Part shown: one piece after another, positions 9,648 through 18,568 of the stretch
How the letters are laid out: each line of letters begins with the position of its first letter
Position numbering within the stretch: position 1 is the stretch's first letter
DNA from: Blattamonas nauphoetae
Lineage: Eukaryota > Preaxostyla > Oxymonadida
Reading direction: 5' to 3'
NCBI GenBank assembly: GCA_033064195.1
Contig: JARBJD010000700.1
Location: forward strand, 1 to 22,288
DNA: 22,288 nucleotides
Position numbers and translations under genes: made by a program
Notes under the pieces: model-generated
Seen by the model: only the letters and a program-made list of their open reading frames with translations
Told to the model about the DNA's origin: nothing
Database searches by the model: none

Positions 9648-9768
9648 CCTCACTCATTCCAAGTCCTGCTGTGAACCTAGTACCGGACACAGGGCCATTG
9701 ATGGTACTAGGCTAGCCCTGTTCGGCCAAAAGGCCTGGCAGGATAAGCCAGGTATGGAATGAGCGAGG
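9648..9768. other. highly structured module: long stem, H-type pseudoknot, GGCC tetraloop hairpin
   Basis: The outer stem CCTCACTCATTCCA (9648-9661) pairs with TGGAATGAGCGAGG (9755-9768), 13 of 14 positions. Inside, CCTAGTACC (9676-9684) pairs with GGTACTAGG (9703-9711). Its loop contains CAGGGC (9690-9695), which pairs with GCCCTG (9715-9720), a classic H-type pseudoknot. Next come GGCC-AAAA-GGCC (9724-9735) and, as alternatives, CCTGGC/GCCAGG (9734-9739 with 9747-9752) or TCCTGC/GCAGGA (9664-9669 with 9738-9743). The module begins 12 bases beyond the stop codon of the minus-strand transposase gene. Being inverted-repeat based, it could fold on either strand. It may be a 3' UTR element, a transposon end or an independent ncRNA; the sequence does not decide. 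Confidence 0.6.
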
Positions 9769-9779
9769 TGGTATTGATT

Positions 9780-12080
9780 TTAATAGTTATCAAAGGGTGA
9801 GGTGAAAAATGAATCAGAATGAAAAAGTATTGGAGAGCTTGGAGGAGAAAGAAGAATAGGAGAATTAGGAGAACAATGATTAACAGTTGAATGAGGAGAG
9901 CAATGATGAAAAGAAGAATTCGAGAAAGAATGAATATGTGGAGAATTTGGGAAAGAATCAATAATATGAGAATGAGGAGAAGTATCAATAATATCAGAAG
10001 TAGGAGAAGATGAAACTGAAGTTGTGAGAAAAGTATAACGAAAAGAAGTAATTGACTGAAGACCCGAACTCACCTCCTTCTCATCCCGCCTCTCCACTTC
10101 CTCCTTCTCATACACCTTCCTCTCCCTCTTGTCCACTCCCCTCTTCTCATGATAACGTAAGAGAAAAGAAAAGGAAGAAGGGTCTACACAAACTGGGGCT
10201 CCGGTCAAGGACGAATCTACACGTAGAAAACCAAGGTATTCTTTGAGACCGGTGATGATGACCCTAAAAAAAGAGTGACTGTCTGGGAAGACAGTATGAC
10301 TAAAGTTGAAAGAAAAGTGAACTATCAAAAAAGTGACACACCTGTGGAAGGAATGAACAGTATTCTGTTCATTCCCGTTCAATTGAGTGAGATGCGAAGT
10401 GAAAAAAGCAATAAGGTCATCCGAGGAGCGGATTGGTTCAGTGAGGTGATTGGAAACAAAATTTGAGAGTACTCCGAATTCGGAGTCGCAGCAGTTTTTC
10501 CCATGCTGCTCCGCAAAGAAACAATATGAAACTTTCTTCCCTAAAAACAGGGGGTTTTCAGAAGAAAGGAAGTAACCAAGAACATACTGGTTCCTAAAAT
10601 GAGGACCAGTATCAGAAAAAACTGTGATATGAGTTTTGGAACTATATGAATCAAGAGCCAATAAATCAGAGATACATTCCTGAACAAAACGGTGGTCGTG
10701 TGAAAGAACAGGGGAAATAAAGTTGTGAAATGATTTGGTGATAACAGAATTCTGTGAGGTGAAACAAGTGATACATAAATGAGAAACTTGTGTCTGAGAA
10801 TAAAAATCGTGTCCGATTTGGTCGTTTGCAAGAGGCAAACGCCAATTTTCTTTAAAATCCATCACGATAACTAAAGAGTTATCGTCGATGTGTGAAGTGC
10901 AGTAATTGTAATAATTTCTTTGTTTTTCTGCTATTTTTTTGTGATTTTCTATTGTTTTTAGTTCATTTTCTTCTTTTTGTGTGAGTTTTTTGCCAATGGC
11001 TTTTAATGTTTCTTGTTTTTTTTGTAGGTATTTCCCTCGCTCACAAATCGAGCAAAGGTCTGTTCTTTTTTTTGGTTTTTGTAGAAATGTTTTTGTTTTG
11101 TTGCAAAATGAAGAATAGGACATTGTTGTTTTTCTGGTTTCGATGAGTTTTTTATGAAGGTCCTTTTTTGTAGTTAGGAGGAGCCTTGGTTCGACATTGT
11201 GTGAGGTTCGGGCTTGATTTTGTGATGGAGGAGGGATTTGTTGTGTTGACGATGAAGGACGAGGCACTCGTGGAGTATTGAGGAAATTAACATCGTCTTC
11301 GTCGAGTGACTCGAGAATTGATGGTTCTATTTCAGAGAGATTGAAATACTGAGAATGAAGAGACTATACTGGTTTTCTTATGCTTTTTAATGCGTTTTGA
11401 TTGGGATTCGCAGCTGGGAGATGTATTGTCCATGATGGCTTTCATCAGGACTTCATCTTCCTCTATGTTAATTTTCTGTTGGTGATTATGGAAAAGAAAA
11501 GGAAAATCAAACCTGTTTCGAGGCTGGTCTTTTGCGGGTTGGAGCTCTGGGTTTTCCATTGATAGTGTCGAAGCGGGAGTGTGCGTAATAGAAGCCTCCC
11601 TCTTCGACACGGAAGCCAAAGGTTTGTGTTTCGTGGAGATTACACACCTGAGAAACACACTGCATCAACCTAACCTTGTCATCATTATTCCTCATTTCGT
11701 TGTACAAATGAGATAATGATGACAATAATGAAGTGAATTTTGCTAAAGTGAGAAAGAATGAGAGAAAAGGAGAGCAAACTGTTATAATGAGCTTGTACAA
11801 TCTGCCTAATTGGTATAAGTTCCCGACGACTATCCAGAGCTCGGATGAGAGGAGCTGCTGGATAGTCACTATGCTGTTTCAAGAGAAGGTCATAAATCGC
11901 CTTCCCGTGGGTACTTGTTGTTGAATCGGATTTAGCGAAGTATTTTTCCATGATTGAGATAAGATATGATGGGGATAAGGATTTTAGAGTTTTGTAAGAA
12001 TATTTGTTGGGGGACGAAAGAATTTCTGAGAAATCCGTCTTCCATGGCCCACAATTCTGTATCATCACCTGGAAAGACAT
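9780..12080 (-). CDS. spliced DDE-type transposase, 689 codons in four exons, family unassigned
   Basis: Proposed exons on the minus strand: 12080-11799, 11647-11513, 11475-11370 and 11326-9780. Introns of 151, 37 and 43 nt have GT-AG ends and the total is a whole number of codons. Exon 1 starts MSFQVMIQNCGPWK. Exon 4 carries a Cys motif LCSICERGKYLQ, a Lys/Glu-rich helix, then SLVIVMDFKENWRLPLA (Asp near 331), THITVFSDTGPHFRN (Asp near 413) and FFAEQHGKNCCDSEFG (Glu near 447, Asp near 455). The order D, D, then E/HGK is that of RNase H-fold transposases; I cannot name the superfamily. The tail is Ser/His/Pro-rich repeats. The start is uncertain because CTTTCCAG just after the ATG could be a splice acceptor, and intron 1 has an alternative acceptor at 11660. 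It ends in TAA with no internal stop, unlike its neighbours, which suggests recent activity. Confidence 0.65.
11676..11725. repeat. 20 bp hairpin inside intron 1 of the transposase gene
   Basis: TTGTCATCATTAT and CTCATTT on the left pair with AAATGAG and ATAATGATGACAA on the right, with a two-base bulge and an 8-base loop. The hairpin lies entirely within the proposed 151 nt first intron. It would bring the donor side and the downstream acceptor closer together. Confidence 0.75.
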
Positions 12081-12124
12081 TCAACCAACCGAAGATTCAC
12101 TCCTCACATCACCCAACTTGTTCA

Positions 12125-12254
12125 CAATCCACCTCGCATTGCCCTCTTCCCACCCCCCAATCCACCTCGCATTGCCCTCTTCCCACCCCCAATCCACCTC
12201 ACATTGCCCTCTTCCAACCCCCAATCCACCTCGCATTGCCCTCATCCCACCTCC
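12125..12254. repeat. C-rich minisatellite, about four copies of a 32-33 bp unit
   Basis: Tandem copies of a unit starting CAATCCACCTCGCATTGCC and ending in a run of C, with a few substitutions. It lies about 45 bases upstream of the proposed start of the minus-strand transposase gene, so it may fall in its promoter or 5' leader. On the minus strand the unit is G-rich, like the large array on the left, but the sequence is different. Confidence 0.85.
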
Positions 12255-12352
12255 ATTCGACAGGATTCTGCCCTCCTCCCTCCTCCAATCGACCTGTTGA
12301 TTCCCTTCTCCCACCTCCATTCAACAGGATTCTGCCCTTCTCCCCCTCCAAT
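12250..12352. repeat. imperfect tandem repeat, about 65 bp period
   Basis: CCTCCATTCGACAGGATTCTG and CCTCCATTCAACAGGATTCTG recur about 65 bases apart, each followed by a pyrimidine run and CTCCAATCGAC. The repeat merges with the C-rich minisatellite before it. The surrounding pyrimidine-rich stretch continues to about 12420. Confidence 0.65.
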
Positions 12353-12493
12353 CGACTCTACAATACACACACTCTTCCTCTATTCAACCTGATATTGCCC
12401 ACACTCTTCTTCTTATCAACGCTATCGTGTTCTACGCCACCCCAACTGCCGAAATGAGATTTTGTTCCTTTAATCAATCCTTCTCTTTTTCAG

Positions 12494-12769
12494 GTTGAAT
12501 TTGAGGTTCTTCACGCTGTGATCTCTGCTATTTTCGCTTCATCTGAATGGGTCCTACAAGCAAAGCCTCATCAAGTGGTCCTCCCTATAAGCGAGGTATT
12601 CCTCCTCCCTTTTTCCTTCTTCTTTCCGACTATTGTCAGTTAAGTCATACACTTATTTCAGAGCGAGATATTCAACTCCAAGGGATTGCTATCCTTCACC
12701 GTTAGTCAGGTCGAAATCTTCAGCTCGATATCCAACTCCTTCTCTTCAAAAAATGATGACGAAATTTAA
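12494..12769 (+). CDS. two-exon 3' end of an unknown protein gene
   Basis: The exon at 12494-12595 is preceded by a strong acceptor (pyrimidine run, TTTTTCAG) and followed by donor GAG/GTATTC. A 66 nt intron ends in TTATTTCAG, and the exon at 12662-12769 closes with TAA. The join is in frame and gives 69 residues beginning VEFEVLHAVISAIFASSEWV, with a second part rich in Ser and Phe. Upstream exons are not visible because tandem repeats occupy that side, so it is a 5'-truncated gene or a fragment. I recognise no family. Confidence 0.45.
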
Positions 12770-12986
12770 CTCGGAAGTGAACTCATCCAAAAACTCCGCG
12801 GCCGACTCATGATACCCCAGGATGGAGGCACCTGAAAAGCTATCGTGTTCACACTCGCTATTCCTTGATATGAGCTGAAAATGACAAACTTTCAAAGCTA
12901 ACATGACAATACCGTGTGGACAACGAAATTCATTCCTTCCACGGCACACTGGAAACGGCACACACGGTCATAACTCCTCGTCTTTA
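12770..12986. other. degraded stretch between two plus-strand fragments
   Basis: Contains short coding-like runs interrupted by stops in every frame, for example a Ser/Asn-rich run just after 12770. It may be decayed sequence of the same gene as its neighbours. No RNA gene or repeat seen. Confidence 0.3.
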
Positions 12987-13239
12987 AGGCCAAGGCGTCT
13001 TGGCGAAATATCGCTGCTTGATGATAACGATACCGATTTCACAATGGAAAGTGGTGAATGGAAAGGAGAAGAAGCAAGCAAAGGAAAGGCAATAAATATG
13101 GTATGCAATGATGTCGACTTCTGCCTTCAATACACCCGTCAATGTGTGTGAAAAACTCATCTTTTCGAATGAAATCCTATTTAATCTGAATAGTGACGAG
13201 AAAACCAAGCAACAATCCGAATCCTTCCCGAAAGGTTGA
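12987..13239 (+). pseudogene. fragment of an unknown protein gene with one frame change
   Basis: The plus frame reads ISLLDDNDTDFTMESGEW then a Lys/Glu-rich run and NDVDFCLQYT. About 13110-13140 the coding signal moves to another frame that reads CEKLIFSNEILFNLNSDEK and ends at TGA 13237. Composition and length suggest pieces of a larger extracellular or structural protein, but I recognise no domain. It may be a decayed downstream part of the gene whose exons lie at 12494-12769. Confidence 0.35.
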
Positions 13240-13408
13240 AAATGAACCATCTGATGATTGGCTTGTCTGGTGTGAGTGACTCATTCTTCTCATTCATCAC
13301 TTTCACTTATCTTCTTCTTTTTCAATCCTCCTCTCATCTCCTCTCTCCTCCTTATCCATCCCTTCTCAGATCTCATAGAGCAGATCTCAGAAACACATCT
13401 TATTTTTC
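13240..13408. other. pyrimidine-rich spacer, no gene seen
   Basis: A plus-strand C/T-rich stretch between two converging gene remnants. Nothing beyond low-complexity composition is supported. Confidence 0.4.
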
Positions 13409-14840
13409 TCATTGAGATTGAGTCTCCCCATATTCCCATCGTTCCACAACCATCCACTCTTTGTTTGAGGGGTATCCCACTTCCTTGGAGATCGATAATT
13501 ATCTTCTCAGGATTCTTTCAGTTTCGCTCTTCATGTCTCTTCAACCACTCTCCACCCACTCATCCAACCACGATAAGAGGACCCCCATCATCATCGAAGT
13601 GTGTTTCTTGTGCAGATTACGGATTCTGGCCAAGCGGAGGAAGAAACGGTAAATCAACGAAATGCCAACGATGTGGATAAACACAGACAAAGTCACTTCT
13701 GCATTTCCAAAAGAAGAGCATGCGCATTGTTCCCAACAGCAATCAAATCCTCGTCGCCTGCAGCCTTCCCCTCGTCCTCCTTCTTCCGCCACGTGTCCAG
13801 CGCTGCCATCGGGAGAGTCTCGATGCTTTCCTACTTTGTGGCGGGGGTATCTAAGTGGGAGAGAGAGGTCAGGAAGGCATACACGTTGCTTATGAAGTTG
13901 TTTGACGACGTCTAACTTATTTTTGGAAAAGGATGGGATTTGAGAGAGAAGGGACAACTAAAGGGAAGCAGAGGGATACCTGAATAGTTGGTTTATTTTT
14001 TGCCAAAGATTTGCGTCAAGAAGAGCCATGCAGTCTTTTTCGAAGAAAGAGTGAGAGAATGTGATTGAATAAGGGAGAATGAGCTAAGGCAGACCAGGGA
14101 CACCAGTCAGGCATGGGAGGATTTGAAGTGGGCCTATTCTCGACATATATTCTCCGTTTGCAATTTCAGCGGCAACTGTTGAGATGATCAGCTTGAAATC
14201 ATCGTCCATCAACTTTCTTCTGCGGAGAATGCACAGAGATCCCGCTGCTGAACGTTCACTGCCCTCGTCAGCCTTCCTCGTTCACAACTGTTAAATACTT
14301 GATAAACTTCCAGAATTCAATATTTTGTGAAAAACTGGTAGTGGATCGTTGTAAGGTGTCACCTGGGCGCTGGCGTTGATAATATGTGCAACACGACGGT
14401 TGATGCATTTGTGTTGTTCAGGTTAGGGTGTTCAAGCAAGTGGACGAGGACCGGGAGGGCGCGTTGTTCGACGAGTTGAATATTTTTCTGAGTTGTCCCT
14501 TGCGACAAGTCGCAAATCGCAACAAATGTCTCCTCAACAAAATCCTGCTTGGAAGCATCCGATTTCTCGATCAGCACTCTGCTCAATCCCTCCTTCAGAA
14601 TCGAAACAATGACATCTGGATTGTCTTTAGCAGGAAGAAACCAGAAAAACGTGATTAGTCCTAAAGTAGCCCAAAAATGGAGATTAAAGCCTGTTGGCAA
14701 GAGCGTTGCATATTTCACTATCGACGATAGTCAGCTCATTAATTGGTAGCAGTGGTTGCAGTTTCTCGATGGACGAACACAACGGTCAGAATGTCAACTG
14801 TGTTGAGAGCGTTGATTTGACCTTTTCCATTGGATCTATG
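13409..14840 (-). pseudogene. multi-exon Armadillo-like gene, decayed
   Basis: The clearest exon (14624-14363) follows a pyrimidine-rich acceptor ending CTAAAG and ends CAG/GTGACA. It reads NPDVIVSILKEGLSRVL and DFVEETFVAICDLSQG, then ALPVLVHLLEHPNL, with the helix spacing and Asn/Leu pattern of Armadillo-type repeats. A next exon (about 14287-14087) contains KLMDDDFKLIISTVAAEIAN. Further down, exon 13830-13697 (MAALDTWRKKEDEGKAAG) joins in frame across a 71 nt intron (13696-13626) to IRNLHKKHTSMMMGVLL and runs to 13409, interrupted by TGA at 13541-13543 and TAA at 13499-13501. Upstream of 14640 a short piece, INALNTVDILTVVFVHRE, is similar in character. Some junctions are out of frame by one base. 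The combination suggests a host gene that has lost function. Confidence 0.45.
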
Positions 14841-14867
14841 ATCATGATTTCGTTTCATTGAGACATT

Positions 14868-15120
14868 CAGGGGTGTTGAAGGGCGATTGGTGATTGGGCT
14901 GTTGCGGACGCTTGTGTCTTCCACTTTGTTTTCGATGCCGAAGAATTCAGTGGCTTTGCTGTTGAAGTAGCAGGTGAGGTCTTAGCTTTTGGACAACGAC
15001 TTGATGTTGCTGCTTTTGGTGTCGAGACAGATTTTGACGTTGTAGGTTTGGGTTTCGGTTTTGGGGCTGCAAGCGGTGAGACTGGTGTTGCCACTTTTGT
15101 TTTCGTCGACGGAGTATGCA
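14868..15120 (-). pseudogene. Lys/Pro/Thr/Ser-rich low-complexity coding fragment
   Basis: A minus-strand frame of about 84 residues built of KPKPKPTTSKSVSTPKAATS-like sequence. It is probably a disordered linker from the gene whose Armadillo-like exons lie downstream. The base composition looks coding, but the frame ends without a recognisable splice site, so the link is inference only. Confidence 0.3.
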
Positions 15121-15371
15121 AATGAGGAGAAGAATGATGATGTGGAGATAGTGATTCGATCGGCCCTCACGTGGTCTGGTCAAGTTCTAACAACCATTGG
15201 ACACAATCACAACCAAGATACTCATTCCCACTATATTTTAAACTCCATGCTGGATCAGTTGTTAGTGTTGTCAACAAGAATGTGACGAGAGACAAGGAAG
15301 AGCGTGAGTGTGTTTGTGGATGGATGTTTCAAGATCAATCTGACGAATGACGATTTGTGTGAGCACTTTGA

Positions 15372-16065
15372 AGAGAAGATGAGCGAAGAGAGAGAGAAGG
15401 ACAGAGAGACGTGGAGCGAGAAGAAGAGAAAGAGAGAGACGAAACAGAAGCACAGAATTCCAAACCAGCCGCTGAACAAGAAGAGCCAAAGGAAGAACTA
15501 GCTGAAGACGACAACGAACCCTTCCAATCTCCATTCCTGACGGATGAAAATCTGGATAGGATGGAAGGAACCGATGCGATAGTGGTTGAGGAGGAAGAAG
15601 GGGAGGAGAAGAAGGAAGAGGTCGAGGTGAGTGGAGAAAGATCAACAACCGCAGGAAGGAGAAAAAGGACTAAAGACAGATGGTGGCGAACCAGAAGCGA
15701 AGGAGGACGAAGAAGCAGCTGCTCAACCAGACGAAACGGAACAGAATCAGGAGCCTCCATCTTCCCAAATCACTCATGAGTCTTCGCATCCATCCATAAA
15801 GCACACTCTCTCCTCTCTGATCCGCACCAACACCCCACACCACACTCATTGTCCCTCCAACTACAATACCCAGTCATCACCGGATTTCGAATCTGAATGG
15901 CACTCATATTCACATGTTGGGTATTTGGTGAGCGTGATTGTGTTTTTGGGTGGATGGATGGAGAAGGAAAGGAAGGGAGGGAAAGAGAATGAGTTTGAGC
16001 TGATGATGCAACAGATTGGGCTTGTTATTATGAACTCGCTGGTTGGAATGAAGTCAGAGTGGTGA
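15372..16065 (+). pseudogene. acidic disordered gene fragment with a candidate 28 nt intron
   Basis: An open frame from 15372 encodes a Glu/Arg/Lys-rich stretch (EREEEKERDETEAQNSKP and onward, ending in Glu runs). At 15627-15654 a 28 nt segment starts GTGAGT and ends GCAG. Removing it joins the acidic frame to the next open frame (EGEKGLKTDGGEPEAKEDEE), which continues to 16065. The C-terminal part holds a hydrophobic run VGYLVSVIVFLGGWM that could be a membrane segment or translated intron. No family recognised. The start is unknown, because frames change again upstream of 15372. Confidence 0.4.
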
Positions 16066-16103
16066 GTGAGGTGAATACGGAGATAGGGATGGAGTGGAGT
16101 TAG

Positions 16104-16500
16104 GGAGCAAATGAGAGGAAGAAGGGCGTCGCCAACTTGATCTACAGCTTCCTCTCGTCCATCCGAAAAGACATGAAGACAAGATCTCTCAAGCAAGTCA
16201 CTCTGAACCCCACTCGCATCGTCGACAACGCCAAATCCGAGCTGATCGAGAAGATGGCTTCTCGTCCACAGTGAGCAGTCTCGTCTGTCATCTCTCCACG
16301 CCGTCCTCCATCCCTCACGTGGATGAATAGTTTGTCCTTCCGCCCTCCCGATAAATCTGCCTGTATCTTGCTGAACATCTTCTACCAGCTGTTTATGTCA
16401 TCTGGAGTGCGCAACCTTACTGAAGAAGATCAGTTCTGGTGAAGAAAATGATCGCAGAGTTCTCTATCGAAGTGCAGTCTCACTCTCGTTGAATCGGTCA
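16104..16500 (+). pseudogene. helical protein gene fragment, broken
   Basis: The frame after an intron-like stretch (GTGAGT near 16061 to TTAG at 16103) reads NLIYSFLSSIRKDMKTRS then LNPTRIVDNAKSELIEKMAS, a stop TGA at 16272, and in the same frame SACILLNIFYQLFMSSGVRN then LTEEDQFW. The coding signal then shifts by one base to VKKMIAEFSIEVQSHS, consistent with a single-base loss near 16438. The composition is alpha-helical. I do not recognise the family. Confidence 0.4.
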
Positions 16501-16693
16501 TGTTTGAAAGCTGTTCTTTCTAAACTCTCGACGTCGAACCTCTCCCTATCTTACTTTGGAATCTCACTACTATCACAAGATTGTTGGCCACTCTTGCTCC
16601 CATCTGACGTTGATCTGATTTCTACGTTTTGTCAAGCCCATCCACACTGTTGTCTCGATCTCGGATGTGTCGTCCTGATTCCTTCCGATTTCC

Positions 16694-16830
16694 AGGAATT
16701 TCCTCACCCACTCCGAATACATCGAGCTCCTGCGAACAATAACTCCTCATCTCGTCATATTGAGACGGTACATCAGATGCAGCCTCCCACACAACATCCA
16801 TCCGAAACGACACACCCATTAGAACGACCT
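16694..16830 (+). pseudogene. exon-like fragment after a short intron
   Basis: A pyrimidine-rich tract ending GATTTCCAG is followed by a frame NFLTHSEYIELLRTITPHLV and ILRRYIRC. This has the amphipathic pattern of a folded helical protein and is likely part of the same decayed gene as the preceding fragment. The frame ends soon after in stops. Confidence 0.35.
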
Positions 16831-16850
16831 ATGACTTATCAAACACCAAA

Positions 16851-18568
16851 ATGATTTCACCCACAACTACCCCGTCAGTTCCTGTCTTCTCCTCGATTCT
16901 TCCTCCTCATTCTGCCACCAAACCGAATCTCCAGCCACCAGTGAATCAGACTCGTCCAATCTTCAATTCCATCCGATATCCTGACTTTTCTACACCGTCA
17001 TTCAAATTTTTGAATGAAATACAAAGTCAGACCTCATCTCCTCCATTGATCCCACACTCCTCATCTAATCATCAACACTCCCAAACACCGACTGATCCTA
17101 AACCGAAAACCGTTTTACTGGACTTCCTATCCCACGAGAAACTCTTTCATCATTCCTTTCAAGTGATTCAAGTGATGATTCATCTCAAAACATTGTTGAA
17201 CACGTCATTCAACCGAATCAGAAACAGCCTCGTCCCCTCTCTCCTGCCGATAAAATCCCTTCTACTTCCTCTGATGACTACACTATCTCACAAATCTCCC
17301 TAACTCCCCAATACACCTCTCTCCATCGTCTCCACATGTCTTTTTGTCGATTCTCACCAACCGCCGAAATCCACACCCACATCCTCAAAATCACCTCTCA
17401 AACGGTACATCAGATCAACCAGCACTCCACACTACGCCTCTCCCATCCGCTCACCGATTGACCGAATTCTTGACACCCTCAGAAAGAAACGACGAACGAA
17501 CCCGCCCCCGATTCTGTGCTGAAGAAGACAGAAGGGAACAATCGTCTCGTTCCACTTCAACTCCAACCAGACCCTCGCGTCTCTCGTTTGTGTTGGACGA
17601 TGAAAACGCAAACACTCCTTATGAGAAACGAAAGGAACGAAACAAAACGTCGAAAGGGGACAATGAACAAAGTTGGAAGAACCGCGTTTGGAGGCGACCC
17701 GAAAGATGGACAGGCGGACAAGAATCGACGCTGAGCGAGCTGAACAACGAAGACTCCTCGCACGACGAGCTTCTGTTCGAGCAGTACACAACTTTCAACG
17801 ACGACAGGCCTTCTGATGTCGCCATCACCACACATTTCGAGGCAGCTCAATCAACACCTCACACATCCACCAACTCAGAACACACTCCATCCGCACCACA
17901 CACACCTCCCCAGCGAGACACATTTGGAGAACAGCACTTCCAGCCGATCGAAAAGAACGATGCTGCTGCCAGTTACGTCCCTGTTCAACAACAAGACCAG
18001 TTTTCAGCGTTTTTTCACCAACACACTGACTCTTTCGGACTGGCTGCACAAGACACGAGCTGGACGAAGCTACAACGAAAGGATGGTTGAGATGGAAGGC
18101 GCAGAAAGTGCTGAACGCGAAGAGAGGACGAAGATGAACAAACACGAATCGCTCGACAGTCTGACCAGCGAAGAAGGCAGCACGACAATCCAAGTTGGCG
18201 AGACAGCCGAAGAGGAGCAAGACGAAGAGAGCGAGGTCGACGAAGAGAAACAGAGCGTTGTTGTCGCTTCTGAGTCGAAGAAAGCAGGTCGGGAGGAGAA
18301 GCGGACAGAGCGGGAATTGATGTCGCTCAACACATTCGACACCTCACTCGATCTCAGCGAGACTGTAGCGGAATCTTGAACGGTGTCAGATGGGTCACGC
18401 GGAGAGAAGAAGGAGGATGAGGAAGACGGCGGAGACAAACACGCACCACACTCGAGCGAGGCAGACAGCAGCGATGGAACTGAATCGGACTCGGAATATT
18501 CGTCGGTTGGGACAGCGAATACCCTGCTCTTTTCATCTCTCGTTCGCAGAATCCTCCAAATCACATAA
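16851..18568 (+). pseudogene. Ser/Pro-rich then acidic disordered protein gene, several frame changes
   Basis: The coding signal can be followed through three frames. 16851 to about 17510 is Pro/Ser/Thr-rich (STPHYASPIRSPIDRIL region). About 17510-18060 is charged and Ser/Thr-rich. About 18060-18568 is strongly acidic (EEEQDEESEVDEEKQ and onward), with one internal TGA at 18377-18379 and a final TAA. The first shift lies at a run of C near 17505; no GT-AG pair explains it, so it looks like a real indel. Such sequence is typical of disordered regulatory tails, and I cannot name a protein. Confidence 0.45.

Noticed and set aside
9648-9768. U2 snRNA-like segment (minus strand CAGGCCTTTTGGCC recalls U2 stem-loop I)
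   Set aside because: The branch-site recognition sequence GTAGTA and the following U2 stems are absent; only the GGCC-TTTT-GGCC hairpin is similar.
12984-13250. Minus-strand frame with hydrophobic run SFACFFSFPFTTFHC
   Set aside because: The plus strand has better coding character here, and no splice sites support the minus frame.
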